Shown here: positions 7,189 to 15,384 of the stretch, piece after piece
How the letters are laid out: each line of letters opens with the position of its first letter
Numbering within the stretch: position 1 is the stretch's first letter
NCBI RefSeq assembly: GCF_002847825.1
Contig: NZ_PKIZ01000019.1
Span: forward strand, 1 to 31,098
Direction of reading: 5' to 3'
DNA length: 31,098 nt
Origin: Kytococcus schroeteri
GTDB lineage: Bacteria > Actinomycetota > Actinomycetes > Actinomycetales > Dermatophilaceae
The notes under the pieces: model-generated
What the model saw: the letters and a program-made list of their open reading frames with translations, nothing else
Databases searched by the model: none
Told to the model about the DNA's origin: nothing
Position numbers and translations under genes: made by a program

Positions 7189-8556
7189 ATGAGCACCACG
7201 CCCCCGAATCCGCCCTCGCCCTCCTCGACCGCCGCCCAGCCCACCGGCCTCCCCCGGGTCGACGAGCGGCCCGACCTCTACGACGAGGCCGAGACCTGGT
7301 CGGTGGACCGGATGCGCGCCCACCAGCTGGAGCGCCTGCAGTGGTCGGTGCGGCACGCCTACGAGAACGTGCCGCACTACCGCCGGGCCCTGGACTCCGT
7401 CGGCGCCACCCCGGACGACCTCCGCGAGCTCTCGGACCTCGCCAGGCTGCCGTTCACGGCCAAGGCCGACCTGCGCGAGAACTACCCCTTCGGCATGTTC
7501 GCCGTGCCCCGCGAGCAGGTGGTGCGCGTGCACGCCTCGTCGGGCACCACCGGCCGCCCCACCGTGGTGGGCTACACCCGCGAGGACCTGGACACCTGGG
7601 GCCAGGTGGTGGCCCGCTCGCTGCGCGCCGCCGGCGTGCGCCCCGGTGACATGCTGCAGAACAGCTACGGCTACGGCCTGTTCACCGGCGGCCTGGGCGC
7701 CCACTACGGCGCGGAGAAGCTCGGGTGCACCGTGGTGCCCATGTCCGGCGGGCAGACCGAGAAGCAGATCCAGCTCATCCAGGACTTCAGGCCCCGCGCC
7801 ATCACGGTGACGCCCAGCTACTTCCTGGCCATGCTCGACCAGATGGAGCTCATGCGCATCGACCCGCGCGAGACCTCTCTGGAGATCGGCGTCTTCGGCG
7901 CCGAGCCGTGGACCGAGGCGATGCGCCAGGAGATCCAGGAGCGCGCCGGCATGCACGCCACGGACATCTTCGGCCTCTCCGAGGTGATGGGGCCGGGCGT
8001 GGCCCAGGAGTGCGTGGAGACCAAGGACGGCCTGCACATCTGGGAGGACCACTTCTACCCCGAGGTGGTCAACCCCCTCACCGGCGAGCCGGTGGCCGAG
8101 GGGCAGGTGGGTGAGCTGGTGTTCACCTCGCTCTCCAAGCAGGCGATGCCGGTGCTGCGCTACCGCACGCGCGACCTCACCAAGCTGCTGCCGGGCACGG
8201 CCCGCCCGGGCATGCGCCGCATGGAGAAGGTCACCGGCCGCACCGACGACCTGATGATCGTGCGCGGCGTGAACGTGTACCCCACGCAGATCGAGGAGAT
8301 CGTGCTCGGCATCGAGGGGCTGACGCCGCACTTCCAGTGCATCCTCACCCGTCCGGGGCGCATGGACGAGCTGACGGTCACCATCGAGGCGCAGCCCGAC
8401 GTGGCGGAGCACCTGTACGACCACCTGGCGGGCGTGGTGCAGCACGAGGTGAAGAACCGCATCGGCACCACGGCCCGCGTGGTGGTGGGCGGCGTGGGCA
8501 CCATCGAGCGGTCGGTGGGCAAGGCGCGGCGCATCGTGGACCAGCGCAACGGCTGA
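7189..8556 (+). CDS. paaK: Phenylacetate-CoA ligase PaaK
   Basis: A 455-aa AMP-forming ligase that activates phenylacetate to phenylacetyl-CoA, the entry step of the pathway, in the cytoplasm. The adenylation-family P-loop HASSGTTGRP lies at residues 115-124, followed by YGYGLFTGGLGAHYGAEKLG, typical of PaaK. The hinge region TGRTDDLMIVRGVNVYP and the C-terminal catalytic lysine (SVGKARR, Lys445) are present. The N-terminal ~25 residues are a Pro/Ser-rich extension beyond the usual start. The ATG at 7189 has a weak GAGG about 4 nt upstream. It is separated from paaH-paaI by the efe relics, so it probably has its own promoter within or upstream of them. A strong hairpin follows. Confidence 0.92.
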   Translation: MSTTPPNPPSPSSTAAQPTGLPRVDERPDLYDEAETWSVDRMRAHQLERLQWSVRHAYENVPHYRRALDSVGATPDDLRELSDLARLPFTAKADLRENYPFGMFAVPREQVVRVHASSGTTGRPTVVGYTREDLDTWGQVVARSLRAAGVRPGDMLQNSYGYGLFTGGLGAHYGAEKLGCTVVPMSGGQTEKQIQLIQDFRPRAITVTPSYFLAMLDQMELMRIDPRETSLEIGVFGAEPWTEAMRQEIQERAGMHATDIFGLSEVMGPGVAQECVETKDGLHIWEDHFYPEVVNPLTGEPVAEGQVGELVFTSLSKQAMPVLRYRTRDLTKLLPGTARPGMRRMEKVTGRTDDLMIVRGVNVYPTQIEEIVLGIEGLTPHFQCILTRPGRMDELTVTIEAQPDVAEHLYDHLAGVVQHEVKNRIGTTARVVVGGVGTIERSVGKARRIVDQRNG

Positions 8557-8595
8557 GACGGGGCGCGCGGGACCCGAGGGGCCAGGGTGCCGAGG

Positions 8596-8624
8596 GGGGT
8601 GGGTGCAGAGGGTGCACCCACCCC
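8596..8624 (+). terminator. Hairpin after paaK
   Basis: A perfect 12-bp stem (GGGGTGGGTGCA, 8596-8607, with its complement at 8613-8624) closes a 5-nt GAGGG loop, 40 nt after the paaK stop. No U-tract follows. It is the strongest terminator-like hairpin in the window and separates the paa genes from the cyd genes. Confidence 0.65.
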
Positions 8625-8661
8625 GCTGCGATGTGGTGAGGTGGGCCTGTGCTACGGCGCA

Positions 8662-8681
8662 ACTACGAAGCGGCGTAGTAT
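8662..8681 (+). promoter_or_regulatory. Inverted repeat over -10-like box upstream of cydA
   Basis: ACTACG-N6-CGTAGT (8662-8679) overlaps a -10-like TAGTAT (8676-8681), about 80 nt before the cydA ATG. A further CTACG lies at 8652-8656. The ACTAC/GTAGT arms are the same as those of staphylococcal BlaI/MecI operators, although the gap between them is 8 rather than 4 nt. With a blaI-like gene downstream of cydDC, this is a candidate BlaI operator controlling cydABDC. That link is inference. Confidence 0.45.
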
Positions 8682-8759
8682 TTGATCGTCAACAGGTCGC
8701 TCGGAGATCCCGATCGCACCGGCCGACCCCTTGGGCCCACTACCTCTGCGGGAGCAGAC

Positions 8760-10196
8760 ATGGATGCACTCGAACTCGCCCGGTGGCAGTTCGGTATCAC
8801 CACCGTCTACCACTTCTTCTTCGTCCCCATCACCATCGGCCTGAGCTTCGTCGTCGCGCTCATGCAGACCCTCTGGATCCGCACGCGCCACGAGGACTGG
8901 CTCCGCCTCAGCAAGTTCTTCGGCAAGCTCTTCACCATCAACTTCGCGCTCGGCCTGGTCACCGGCATCGTGCAGGAGTTCCAGTTCGGCATGAACTGGT
9001 CGGACTACTCCCGCTTCGTCGGCGACATCTTCGGCGCCCCACTGGCCATCGAGGCCCTCCTGGCCTTCTTCCTGGAGTCGACCTTCCTCGGCCTGTGGCT
9101 CTTCGGCTGGGGACGCATCCCCGAGGCGCTGCACAACGCGGCCATCTGGCTGGTGCACATCGGCACCCTGCTGAGCGCCTACTTCATCCTGGCCGCCAAC
9201 TCGTTCATGCAGAACCCGGTGGGCTACCGCAACAACCCGGAGACCGGGCGCGCCGAGCTCGTGGACTTCTGGGCCGTGCTCACCAACCCGGTGCAGCTCG
9301 TGACCTTCCCCCACGTGGCCACGGCCGCCTACGCCACCGGCGCCGGCCTCGTGGTCGCCGTGGCCGTGTGGCACCTGTGGCGCAAGAAGTTCCCGGCCGA
9401 CGAGGGCATGTACCGCAAGGGCGCCCGCCTGGGCGCCTGGATCATGCTCGTCGCCTCGCTCGGCGTGGTCGTCACCGGCGACGTGCAGGGCAAGATCATG
9501 ACCGACGTGCAGCCCATGAAGATGGCCGCCGCCGAGGCCCTCTACGACACCGAGGACTCCTGCGCCTCCTTCTCGATCCTCACCATCGGCACCCCCGACG
9601 GCGAGCACGAGAAGTTCGCCATCACCGTGCCCTGCGTGCTGAGCTTCCTGGCCACCGGCGACGTCGACGGCAAGGTCGAGGGCATCAACCAGCTGCAGGA
9701 GGAGTACGCCAAGGTCTATGGCGGCTCCGGCGACCCGCTGCTGGAGGTCCGCGACTACCGGCCCAACATCATGGTGACCTACTGGTCCTTCCGCTACATG
9801 ATGGGCGCCGGAGCCCTGGGCATGCTCGCCGCGGCCGCCGTGCTGTGGGGCACCCGTGGCGGTCGCTCCCTCACCAGCCGCTGGTGGTACCCGGCCGCCC
9901 TGGCCGCCCTGTTCGGGCCGCTGCTGGGCAACAGCTTCGGCTGGATCTTCACCGAGATGGGCCGCCAGCCGTGGGTGGTGTTCGGCCTCATGAACACCGA
10001 GGACGGCGTGAGCCCCGGCGTGGGCGCCGCCGAGGTGCTCACCTCGATGGTCGTCTTCACCCTGCTCTACGGCGCGCTGGCCGTCATCGAGGTGAAGCTC
10101 ATGCTCCGCTACGCCTCCGCCGGCGCCGAGCACGCGGACGCCGGGAAGGCGCAGCGCATGACCGCCGACGACGAACCGCACGTGTTCGCCTACTGA
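8760..10196 (+). CDS. cydA: Cytochrome bd ubiquinol oxidase subunit I
   Basis: A 478-aa membrane subunit that carries haems b558, b595 and d and oxidises quinol while reducing O2 to water. The N-terminus WQFGITTVYHFFFVPIT contains the conserved haem-ligand His18. IEALLAFFLESTFLG carries the conserved glutamates equivalent to E. coli Glu99 and Glu107, and FPHVATAAYATG a further conserved His. The quinol-site motif GRQPW is at residues 401-405. The Q-loop region is short, as in actinobacterial and Firmicutes enzymes. The ATG at 8760 has GGGAG about 6 nt upstream and gives the canonical start; an in-frame upstream ATG at 8682 adds non-homologous residues. It is first in the cydA-cydB-cydDC operon, with a 32-nt gap to cydB. 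Confidence 0.97.
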   Translation: MDALELARWQFGITTVYHFFFVPITIGLSFVVALMQTLWIRTRHEDWLRLSKFFGKLFTINFALGLVTGIVQEFQFGMNWSDYSRFVGDIFGAPLAIEALLAFFLESTFLGLWLFGWGRIPEALHNAAIWLVHIGTLLSAYFILAANSFMQNPVGYRNNPETGRAELVDFWAVLTNPVQLVTFPHVATAAYATGAGLVVAVAVWHLWRKKFPADEGMYRKGARLGAWIMLVASLGVVVTGDVQGKIMTDVQPMKMAAAEALYDTEDSCASFSILTIGTPDGEHEKFAITVPCVLSFLATGDVDGKVEGINQLQEEYAKVYGGSGDPLLEVRDYRPNIMVTYWSFRYMMGAGALGMLAAAAVLWGTRGGRSLTSRWWYPAALAALFGPLLGNSFGWIFTEMGRQPWVVFGLMNTEDGVSPGVGAAEVLTSMVVFTLLYGALAVIEVKLMLRYASAGAEHADAGKAQRMTADDEPHVFAY

Positions 10197-10228
10197 GCCA
10201 CGAGACCTACGGGAGACACGGAATCGTC

Positions 10229-11338
10229 ATGGAACTGTCCATCATCTGGTTCGTCCTCATCGCCGTCCTGTGGATCGGCTACTTCGTCCTGGAGGGCTTC
10301 GACTACGGCGTGGGCATGCTCGTGCCCGTGCTGGGGCGCGATGCCGACCCGGCCACCGCGGAGCGCCGCCGGCGCACCGTCATCAACACCATCGGCCCGC
10401 ACTGGGACGGCAACGAGGTGTGGCTGCTGACCGCCGGTGGCGCCACCTTCGCGGCCTTCCCGCACTGGTACGCCACCCTGTTCAGCGGGTTCTACCTGCC
10501 GCTGCTGCTCATCCTCGTGGGCCTCATCCTGCGCGGCATGGCACTGGAGTACCGCCACAAGGAGGACTCCGGCACCTGGCGCTCGCGCTGGGACGTCGCC
10601 CTCGTGGTCGGCTCGTTCGTGCCGGCGCTGCTGTGGGGCGTGGCGTTCACCAACATCGTGGTGGGCGTGCCGATCGACGCCGACATGGAGTACACCGGCA
10701 CCCTGTGGACGCTGCTCAACCCGCTGGCGCTGCTGGGCGGCCTGGCCACGCTGACGGTCTTCCTCACCCACGGCGCGCTGTTCGTGGCGCTGAAGACCAC
10801 CGGCGACGTGCGGCACGACGCCCGCGGCATCGCCCTCAGGGTGGGGCTGGTGGCGGCCGTGCTCACCGTGGCCTGGACCGTGCTGGTGATGCTGCAGACC
10901 GGCAACACCGCCAGCTGGGTGCTGCTGGTGGCCGGTCTGCTGGCCTTCGTGGCCGCCCTGGCCCTGGTGGCCACGGCCCAGAAGCAGGGGCGCGACGCGG
11001 CGCACGAGGCCCTGGCCGGCCGGGAGAAGGGCGCCTTCTGGTGCAGCTTCCTGGCCATCGCCCTGGTGGTGGCCGCGCTGTTCACCGCCCTGTTCCCCGA
11101 CGTGATGCCGTCCACCACGGACGCGGCCTTCTCGCTCACGCACGAGAACGCCTCGGCCACGGACTACACGCTCGGCATCATGACCGTCGTGGCGCTGGTG
11201 CTCACCCCGGTGGTGCTGCTCTACCAGGGCTACACCTACTGGGTGTTCCGCAAGCGCATCAGCACCGCGAACATCCCCGACCCGAAGGCCTACGGCACCG
11301 AGGCCACCCGCCCCCTCGAGGGAGCCCACCGGGCCTGA
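10229..11338 (+). CDS. cydB: Cytochrome bd ubiquinol oxidase subunit II
   Basis: A 369-aa multi-spanning partner of CydA in the bd oxidase complex. The start MELSIIWFVLIAVLWIGYFVLEGFDYG is canonical for CydB, where the conserved EGFDYG turn follows the first helix. HWDGNEVWLLTAGG is the second diagnostic motif. About eight to nine hydrophobic helices follow, ending in a charged tail. The only SD-like sequence, GGGAG, lies about 13 nt upstream, a poor spacing, so translation may depend on coupling to cydA. cydDC starts 10 nt after its stop. Confidence 0.96.
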   Translation: MELSIIWFVLIAVLWIGYFVLEGFDYGVGMLVPVLGRDADPATAERRRRTVINTIGPHWDGNEVWLLTAGGATFAAFPHWYATLFSGFYLPLLLILVGLILRGMALEYRHKEDSGTWRSRWDVALVVGSFVPALLWGVAFTNIVVGVPIDADMEYTGTLWTLLNPLALLGGLATLTVFLTHGALFVALKTTGDVRHDARGIALRVGLVAAVLTVAWTVLVMLQTGNTASWVLLVAGLLAFVAALALVATAQKQGRDAAHEALAGREKGAFWCSFLAIALVVAALFTALFPDVMPSTTDAAFSLTHENASATDYTLGIMTVVALVLTPVVLLYQGYTYWVFRKRISTANIPDPKAYGTEATRPLEGAHRA

Positions 11339-11348
11339 GAATGACCCC

Positions 11349-14300
11349 GTGAAGCCCTTCGACCCGCGACTGCTGCGCCTCCTCCCCACCGCACGGAAGG
11401 AGGTCGCAGCAGTCGCGCTTCCCGTGGTGCTGCAGGGCGTGGTGGCCGTGCTGCAGGCGCTGGCCGTGGCGTGGCTGGCCACCTCGGTGGTGGCTGCGGC
11501 CTACCGGGGCGCCACCGGGCAGCCGGTGCCGCCCGGCATCGGGCCGGGGGTGGCCGCGCCGTCGCTGGGCCACCTGGGGCCGATGGGGGCGGGCACCGAC
11601 CTGCTCGTCCCCGCGCTGGCGGTGGCCGGGCTGCTGGCGGCACGCGGCCTGCTGGCCGGGTGGGTGCACCGCCGGGCGGCCGTGGCGGGGGCGCGGGTCA
11701 CCGGGGCGCTGCGCGAGGCCCTGGCCCGGCGGTGGCTGGACGGCGGGCCGGGGCGCTCGGCCACGCGGCTCACGGCCGGCGTGGGGCAGGTGGAGCCGTA
11801 CGTGGCCAGCTACCTGCCCTCGCTCGTGGCCGCGGGTGCGGTGCCGGTGCTGGTGGTGGCGGCGCTGGCGTGGGTGGACCTGTCCAGCGCCGTGGTGGTG
11901 CTGCTGACGCTGCCGCTGCTGCCGGTGTTCGCGGCCCTCATCGGGCAGGCCACGGCCGCCGAGACAGACCGCCGCTGGCGCGCCCTGGACGCCCTGGCCG
12001 GGCACTTCCTGGACGTGATGCGCGGGCTGCCCACGCTGGTGGCCCTGGGCCGGGCGGAGCGGCAGGTGCGCAGCATCGAGGAGGTGGGGCAGGCCCACCG
12101 GCGGGCCACGGTGCGCACGCTGCGCACGGCCTTCCTCACCACGGCGGCCATGGAGCTGCTCTCCACCATCTCGGTGGCCATCGTGGCCGTGTTCGTGGGG
12201 CTGCGGCTGGCGCACGGCGAGCTGGGTCTGATGGTGGGACTGGCCGCCATCCTGCTGGCGCCGGAGGCGTACTGGCCGGTGCGGCGCGTGGGGGCGGACT
12301 TCCACAGCGCGGCCGACGGGGCGCAGACGCTGGAGGAGGTGCTTCCGCTGCTCGAGGGGGACGCGGCCGGGCGCGCGCCGGCGGTCGGGGGTGCGCGCGA
12401 CGGCGTGCGGGCGGCGGGCGTGCGGTTTGCCCACGCACAGGGTCCCGCCATCGAGCTGCCGGACGGGTGGGGGCTGCCCGGGCGGGGGCTGGTGGCGGTC
12501 ACCGGTCCGTCGGGCTCGGGCAAGTCGACGCTGCTGTGGCTGCTGGCCGGGCTGCTGGACCCGGCGACCGGACGCGTGGAGGCACCGCGCACGCACCTGG
12601 TGACGCAGCGGCCCTTCCTGCCCCGCGGCGACGTGGAGGATGCGCTGCGACTGGTGCCGGCTGCTGCCGCGGCGCCGTGCGAGGAGCTGGCCGCCGTGCT
12701 GGATCGGGTGGGCCTGCTCGAGGTGGTGGAGGCGCTGCCGCAGGGGTGGTCCACGCCGCTCGGTGACGACGGGCAGGGGCTCTCCGCCGGCGAGCGCGCC
12801 CGGCTGGGGCTGGCCCGTGCGCTGCTCGACGACGCCCCGGTGCTGCTGCTCGACGAGCCGACCGCCCACCTCGACGCCGACACCGCCGCCGTGGTGCACC
12901 GCGTGCTGCGCGAGGAGTCCGCCCACCGGCTGGTGGTGGCCGTGACGCACCGCGACGCCCTGGCCGCGGTGGCCGACCTGCAGGTCCGCGTGGCCGACGG
13001 GCGCGTGGGCGCCCCCGTGGCCCAGGCGCCGGCGCCCCAGCCCGCCCCGCGCAGAGATCCGTCTGCGGTCCAGAGGTACGCCTCCCGGCCCGGACCTCTG
13101 GACCAGAACCGGACATCTGCGGGCGCGCAGGCCACGCCGGGCGCGCAGGCCGGCCCGTCCACACCCCCCGGCCGGCCCCGCATCGTGCGGCCGACGCCGC
13201 AGCTGTGGCGCGCCGCCCTCGTGGGGGCCCTGTCCTCGATGGCGGGCGTCGCCCTGACGGCCACGTCCGGCTGGCTCATCGTGCGGGCCTGGGAGCAGCC
13301 GATCGTCCTGCTGCTCATGGTGGCCATCGTGGGGGTGCGCACCTTCGGCATCGCCCGGCCGGTGCTGCGCTACGCCGAGCGCCTGGACAGCCACGACGTG
13401 GCCCTGGACCAGCTGGTGGGCCGCCGCGCGGAGACCTACCGCCGCCTCGTGCCGCTCACCCCCGCCCGCCTGGGCCAGCGTGGCCGCGCCCGGGTGCTCA
13501 CCGGGGTGGTGGCCGACCTCGACGACGTGGTGATGGCCACCGTCCGCTGGTGGGTGCCGACGGTGGGCGCCCTGGCCACGGGCCTCGTCGCCGCTGCCCT
13601 GCTGGCCGTGCCCTCCCCCGTGGTGGGGCTGCTCGTGGCCGCGCAGACCGGGCTGGTGGTGGCCGGCGCCGCGTGGGCGGAGCGCCGCACCGCCGGCACG
13701 CAGGCCGCCGAGCTGGCCGCCCGCGAGCGCACCTGGGAGGCCGCCCACACGCTGGCCGACCGCTGCGACGAGGTGCGCGCCGTGGGCGCCGGCCCCACCC
13801 TGCTGCGCGCCCTCACCGAGGCCGAGGCCGCCGTGGCCCGCCACGTGGGGCGCCGCGCCCTGGCGCAGGGGCTGGTGCGCGCCGGCAGCTGGGTGCTGGC
13901 GGGGCTGGTGGTGGCCGTGGCCGCGTGGGGGGCGCCGTCCACCGGGCTCGGCGGGCCGCTCACCGCGCTGCTCGTGCTCACCCCGCTGGCCCTGGCCGAC
14001 GTGCTGGCCGGCGTGCCCGATGCCGCGAGCGCCCACGCCCGTGCCCGGGTGGCCGCCGACCGTGTGGAGGCCCTGCTGGCGCAGGAGCCGGCCGTGGCGC
14101 AGGCGGGGGACGCGCCGGCGAGGACGACGCAGCCCGACCCAACGCAGCCCGACGCGGGCCGACCCGACCCCGCGCAGCCCGTCTCCGCCCGCCCGCACCT
14201 CCGTCTGGAGGGCCTCTCCGCCCGCTGGACCCCGCAGGCCGAGGAGACCCTCCGTGGCCTCGACCTGGACCTGCCGCCCGACCGCCGCATCGCCCTGACC

Positions 14301-14843
14301 GGTCCCAGCGGCTCCGGCAAGTCCACCGCCCTGGCCGTGCTGGCCCGCCACCTGGACCCCTCGGCCGGCCGCTCCACCCAGGACGGCCACGACGTGCTCG
14401 ACCTGCCCCTGGCCACCACCCGCGCCGCCGTGGCCTTCCAGGACGACTCGCCCCACGTGTTCGCCTCGTCGCTGCGCGAGAACCTGCGTGCCGCCCGCCC
14501 GGGTGCCGACGACGCCGTGCTCACCGACGCCCTGCAGCGCGCCGGGCTGGGCCCCTTCCTCGCCGACCTGCCCGACGGCCTGGACACGATGCTGGGCGCC
14601 GGCCACCGCGCGGTGAGCGGCGGCGAGCAGGCCCGCATCGGCCTGGCACGGGTGCTGCTGGGCGACCGGCCGGTGGTGCTGCTCGACGAGCCGGTGGCGC
14701 ACCTGGACGGGCCCACCGCGTCGGCCGTGATGGACGAGCTGGGCGCGGCCACCCGGGATCGCTCCGTGGTGCTGGTGAGCCACCGCGAGGAGGGCCGCGA
14801 CTGGTGCGACGCCACCGTGCGGCTCGAGCGCGCGGCCGGGTGA
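11349..14843 (+). CDS. cydDC: Fused CydD-CydC thiol-reductant ABC exporter
   Basis: A 1164-aa natural fusion of CydD and CydC, the heterodimeric ABC exporter required for bd oxidase assembly, exporting or handling cysteine/glutathione or haem-related thiols. Each half has an ABC transmembrane region followed by an ATPase: the first has Walker A GPSGSGKST at residue 386, signature LSAGERARLG and Walker B VLLLDEPTAHLD; the second has Walker A GPSGSGKST at residue 985, signature VSGGEQARIG and VVLLDEPVAHLD. Fused CydDC proteins are known in other actinomycetes. Start GTG 11349. The inter-half linker (about residues 555-615) is Ala/Pro/Gln-rich and holds a long inverted repeat. A second linker before the C-terminal ATPase has tandem QPDP-like units. 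Confidence 0.95.
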   Translation: MKPFDPRLLRLLPTARKEVAAVALPVVLQGVVAVLQALAVAWLATSVVAAAYRGATGQPVPPGIGPGVAAPSLGHLGPMGAGTDLLVPALAVAGLLAARGLLAGWVHRRAAVAGARVTGALREALARRWLDGGPGRSATRLTAGVGQVEPYVASYLPSLVAAGAVPVLVVAALAWVDLSSAVVVLLTLPLLPVFAALIGQATAAETDRRWRALDALAGHFLDVMRGLPTLVALGRAERQVRSIEEVGQAHRRATVRTLRTAFLTTAAMELLSTISVAIVAVFVGLRLAHGELGLMVGLAAILLAPEAYWPVRRVGADFHSAADGAQTLEEVLPLLEGDAAGRAPAVGGARDGVRAAGVRFAHAQGPAIELPDGWGLPGRGLVAVTGPSGSGKSTLLWLLAGLLDPATGRVEAPRTHLVTQRPFLPRGDVEDALRLVPAAAAAPCEELAAVLDRVGLLEVVEALPQGWSTPLGDDGQGLSAGERARLGLARALLDDAPVLLLDEPTAHLDADTAAVVHRVLREESAHRLVVAVTHRDALAAVADLQVRVADGRVGAPVAQAPAPQPAPRRDPSAVQRYASRPGPLDQNRTSAGAQATPGAQAGPSTPPGRPRIVRPTPQLWRAALVGALSSMAGVALTATSGWLIVRAWEQPIVLLLMVAIVGVRTFGIARPVLRYAERLDSHDVALDQLVGRRAETYRRLVPLTPARLGQRGRARVLTGVVADLDDVVMATVRWWVPTVGALATGLVAAALLAVPSPVVGLLVAAQTGLVVAGAAWAERRTAGTQAAELAARERTWEAAHTLADRCDEVRAVGAGPTLLRALTEAEAAVARHVGRRALAQGLVRAGSWVLAGLVVAVAAWGAPSTGLGGPLTALLVLTPLALADVLAGVPDAASAHARARVAADRVEALLAQEPAVAQAGDAPARTTQPDPTQPDAGRPDPAQPVSARPHLRLEGLSARWTPQAEETLRGLDLDLPPDRRIALTGPSGSGKSTALAVLARHLDPSAGRSTQDGHDVLDLPLATTRAAVAFQDDSPHVFASSLRENLRAARPGADDAVLTDALQRAGLGPFLADLPDGLDTMLGAGHRAVSGGEQARIGLARVLLGDRPVVLLDEPVAHLDGPTASAVMDELGAATRDRSVVLVSHREEGRDWCDATVRLERAAG
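13051..13120. repeat. REP/RPE-like imperfect inverted repeat in cydDC linker
   Basis: Two 27-nt arms (13051-13077 and 13094-13120) match at 21 of 27 positions as an inverted repeat around a 16-nt loop. The inner 11 bp (GGTCCAGAGGT with its complement) are perfect. The element lies in frame, encoding about residues 568-591, exactly in the disordered linker between the two fused transporter halves. This is the kind of place where palindromic repeat elements are tolerated in a coding gene. I found no second copy in the window, so its status as a dispersed repeat is unproven. Confidence 0.5.
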
Positions 14844-14863
14844 CGCACCACCCCCTGCCACAC

Positions 14864-14892
14864 CTACGACGGCCGGGCGTACTATGCACAGT
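14864..14892 (+). promoter_or_regulatory. Putative blaI promoter/operator
   Basis: A -10-like TACTAT (14880-14885) overlaps a near-perfect 12-bp palindrome, ACTATGCACAGT (14881-14892, 5 of 6 pairs). Just upstream is CTACGACG (14864-14871), an 8-mer that reappears in each arm of the 40-bp palindrome before the M56 gene. This suggests autoregulation by the encoded BlaI-type repressor. The site is in the 88-nt gap between cydDC and blaI. Confidence 0.4.
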
Positions 14893-14931
14893 CGTGGCCA
14901 ACCGGCCCGTCGACCACCGGGGAGAGCTGAC

Positions 14932-15327
14932 ATGTCGAACACCGCATCGGGTCTGGGCGATCTCGAGCAGGCCATCATGGACCACCTGTGGGACCACGAG
15001 GCCCCGCAGCCCACGGGCTTCACCGTGCGCGACGTCCACGAGACGCTCGGCGCCGCCCGCGACATCGCCTACACCACCGTGATGACGGTGATGGACCGCC
15101 TGAGCCGCAAGGGCTTCCTCGACCGCACCAAGCAGGGCCGCGCCTACGCCTACAACCCCGCCACCAGCCGCGAGGGCTTCGTGGCCCGACTCATGTCCGA
15201 GACCCTCGGTGAGCTGCGCCCCACCGACCGCCGCGCCGCCGTGCTGGCCTTCGTGGACGACGCGGGCGCCGAGGACGTGGACGCCCTCCGCGAGGCCCTG
15301 GCCCGCCTGGAGTCCGCCGCCGACTGA
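14932..15327 (+). CDS. blaI: BlaI/MecI/CopY-family transcriptional repressor
   Basis: A 131-aa winged-helix repressor. The sequence LEQAIMDHLWDHE, then FTVRDVHETL and IAYTTVMTVMDRLSRKGFLDR, is the classic BlaI/MecI DNA-binding domain, followed by RAYAYNPATSRE and a C-terminal dimerisation helix region. Members bind inverted repeats as dimers and are inactivated by proteolysis linked to an M56 membrane sensor, such as the one encoded immediately downstream. The ATG at 14932 has GGGGAG about 7 nt upstream. It lies 88 nt after cydDC on the same strand, with no obvious terminator, and no beta-lactamase gene is nearby. The context suggests control of the bd oxidase genes and of itself, but the target is not shown by sequence alone. 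In M. tuberculosis the BlaI regulon is reported to include ATP synthase genes as well as blaC. Confidence 0.9.
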   Translation: MSNTASGLGDLEQAIMDHLWDHEAPQPTGFTVRDVHETLGAARDIAYTTVMTVMDRLSRKGFLDRTKQGRAYAYNPATSREGFVARLMSETLGELRPTDRRAAVLAFVDDAGAEDVDALREALARLESAAD

Positions 15328-15344
15328 CCGGCCCAACCTGGACC

Positions 15345-15384
15345 GCTACGACGCCGTGCACCCCGGGGTGCACGGCGTCGTAGC
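15345..15384. repeat. Perfect 40-bp palindrome abutting M56 start codon
   Basis: A 20-nt arm starting GCTACGACG and ending CACCCC (15345-15364) is followed with no spacer by its exact complement (15365-15384). The next base is the A of the M56 ATG at 15385. The arms contain CTACGACG, shared with the blaI upstream region, and GTGCAC. It could be a BlaI operator, a very stable mRNA hairpin hiding the start, or a terminator/attenuator between blaI and the peptidase gene. There is no U-tract and no ordinary ribosome-binding site between it and the start. Confidence 0.75.

Noticed and set aside
14101..14190. Tandem repeats (QPDP/RPDP units) before the second CydDC ATPase domain as a possible mobile or CRISPR-like element.
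   Set aside because: The units are short and irregular, in frame, and best read as low-complexity linker expansion.
11259..15065. A 1268-codon minus-strand open frame opposite cydDC.
   Set aside because: Its translation is repetitive Gly/His/Arg/Gln-rich shadow sequence; both plus-strand transporter halves have full motifs.
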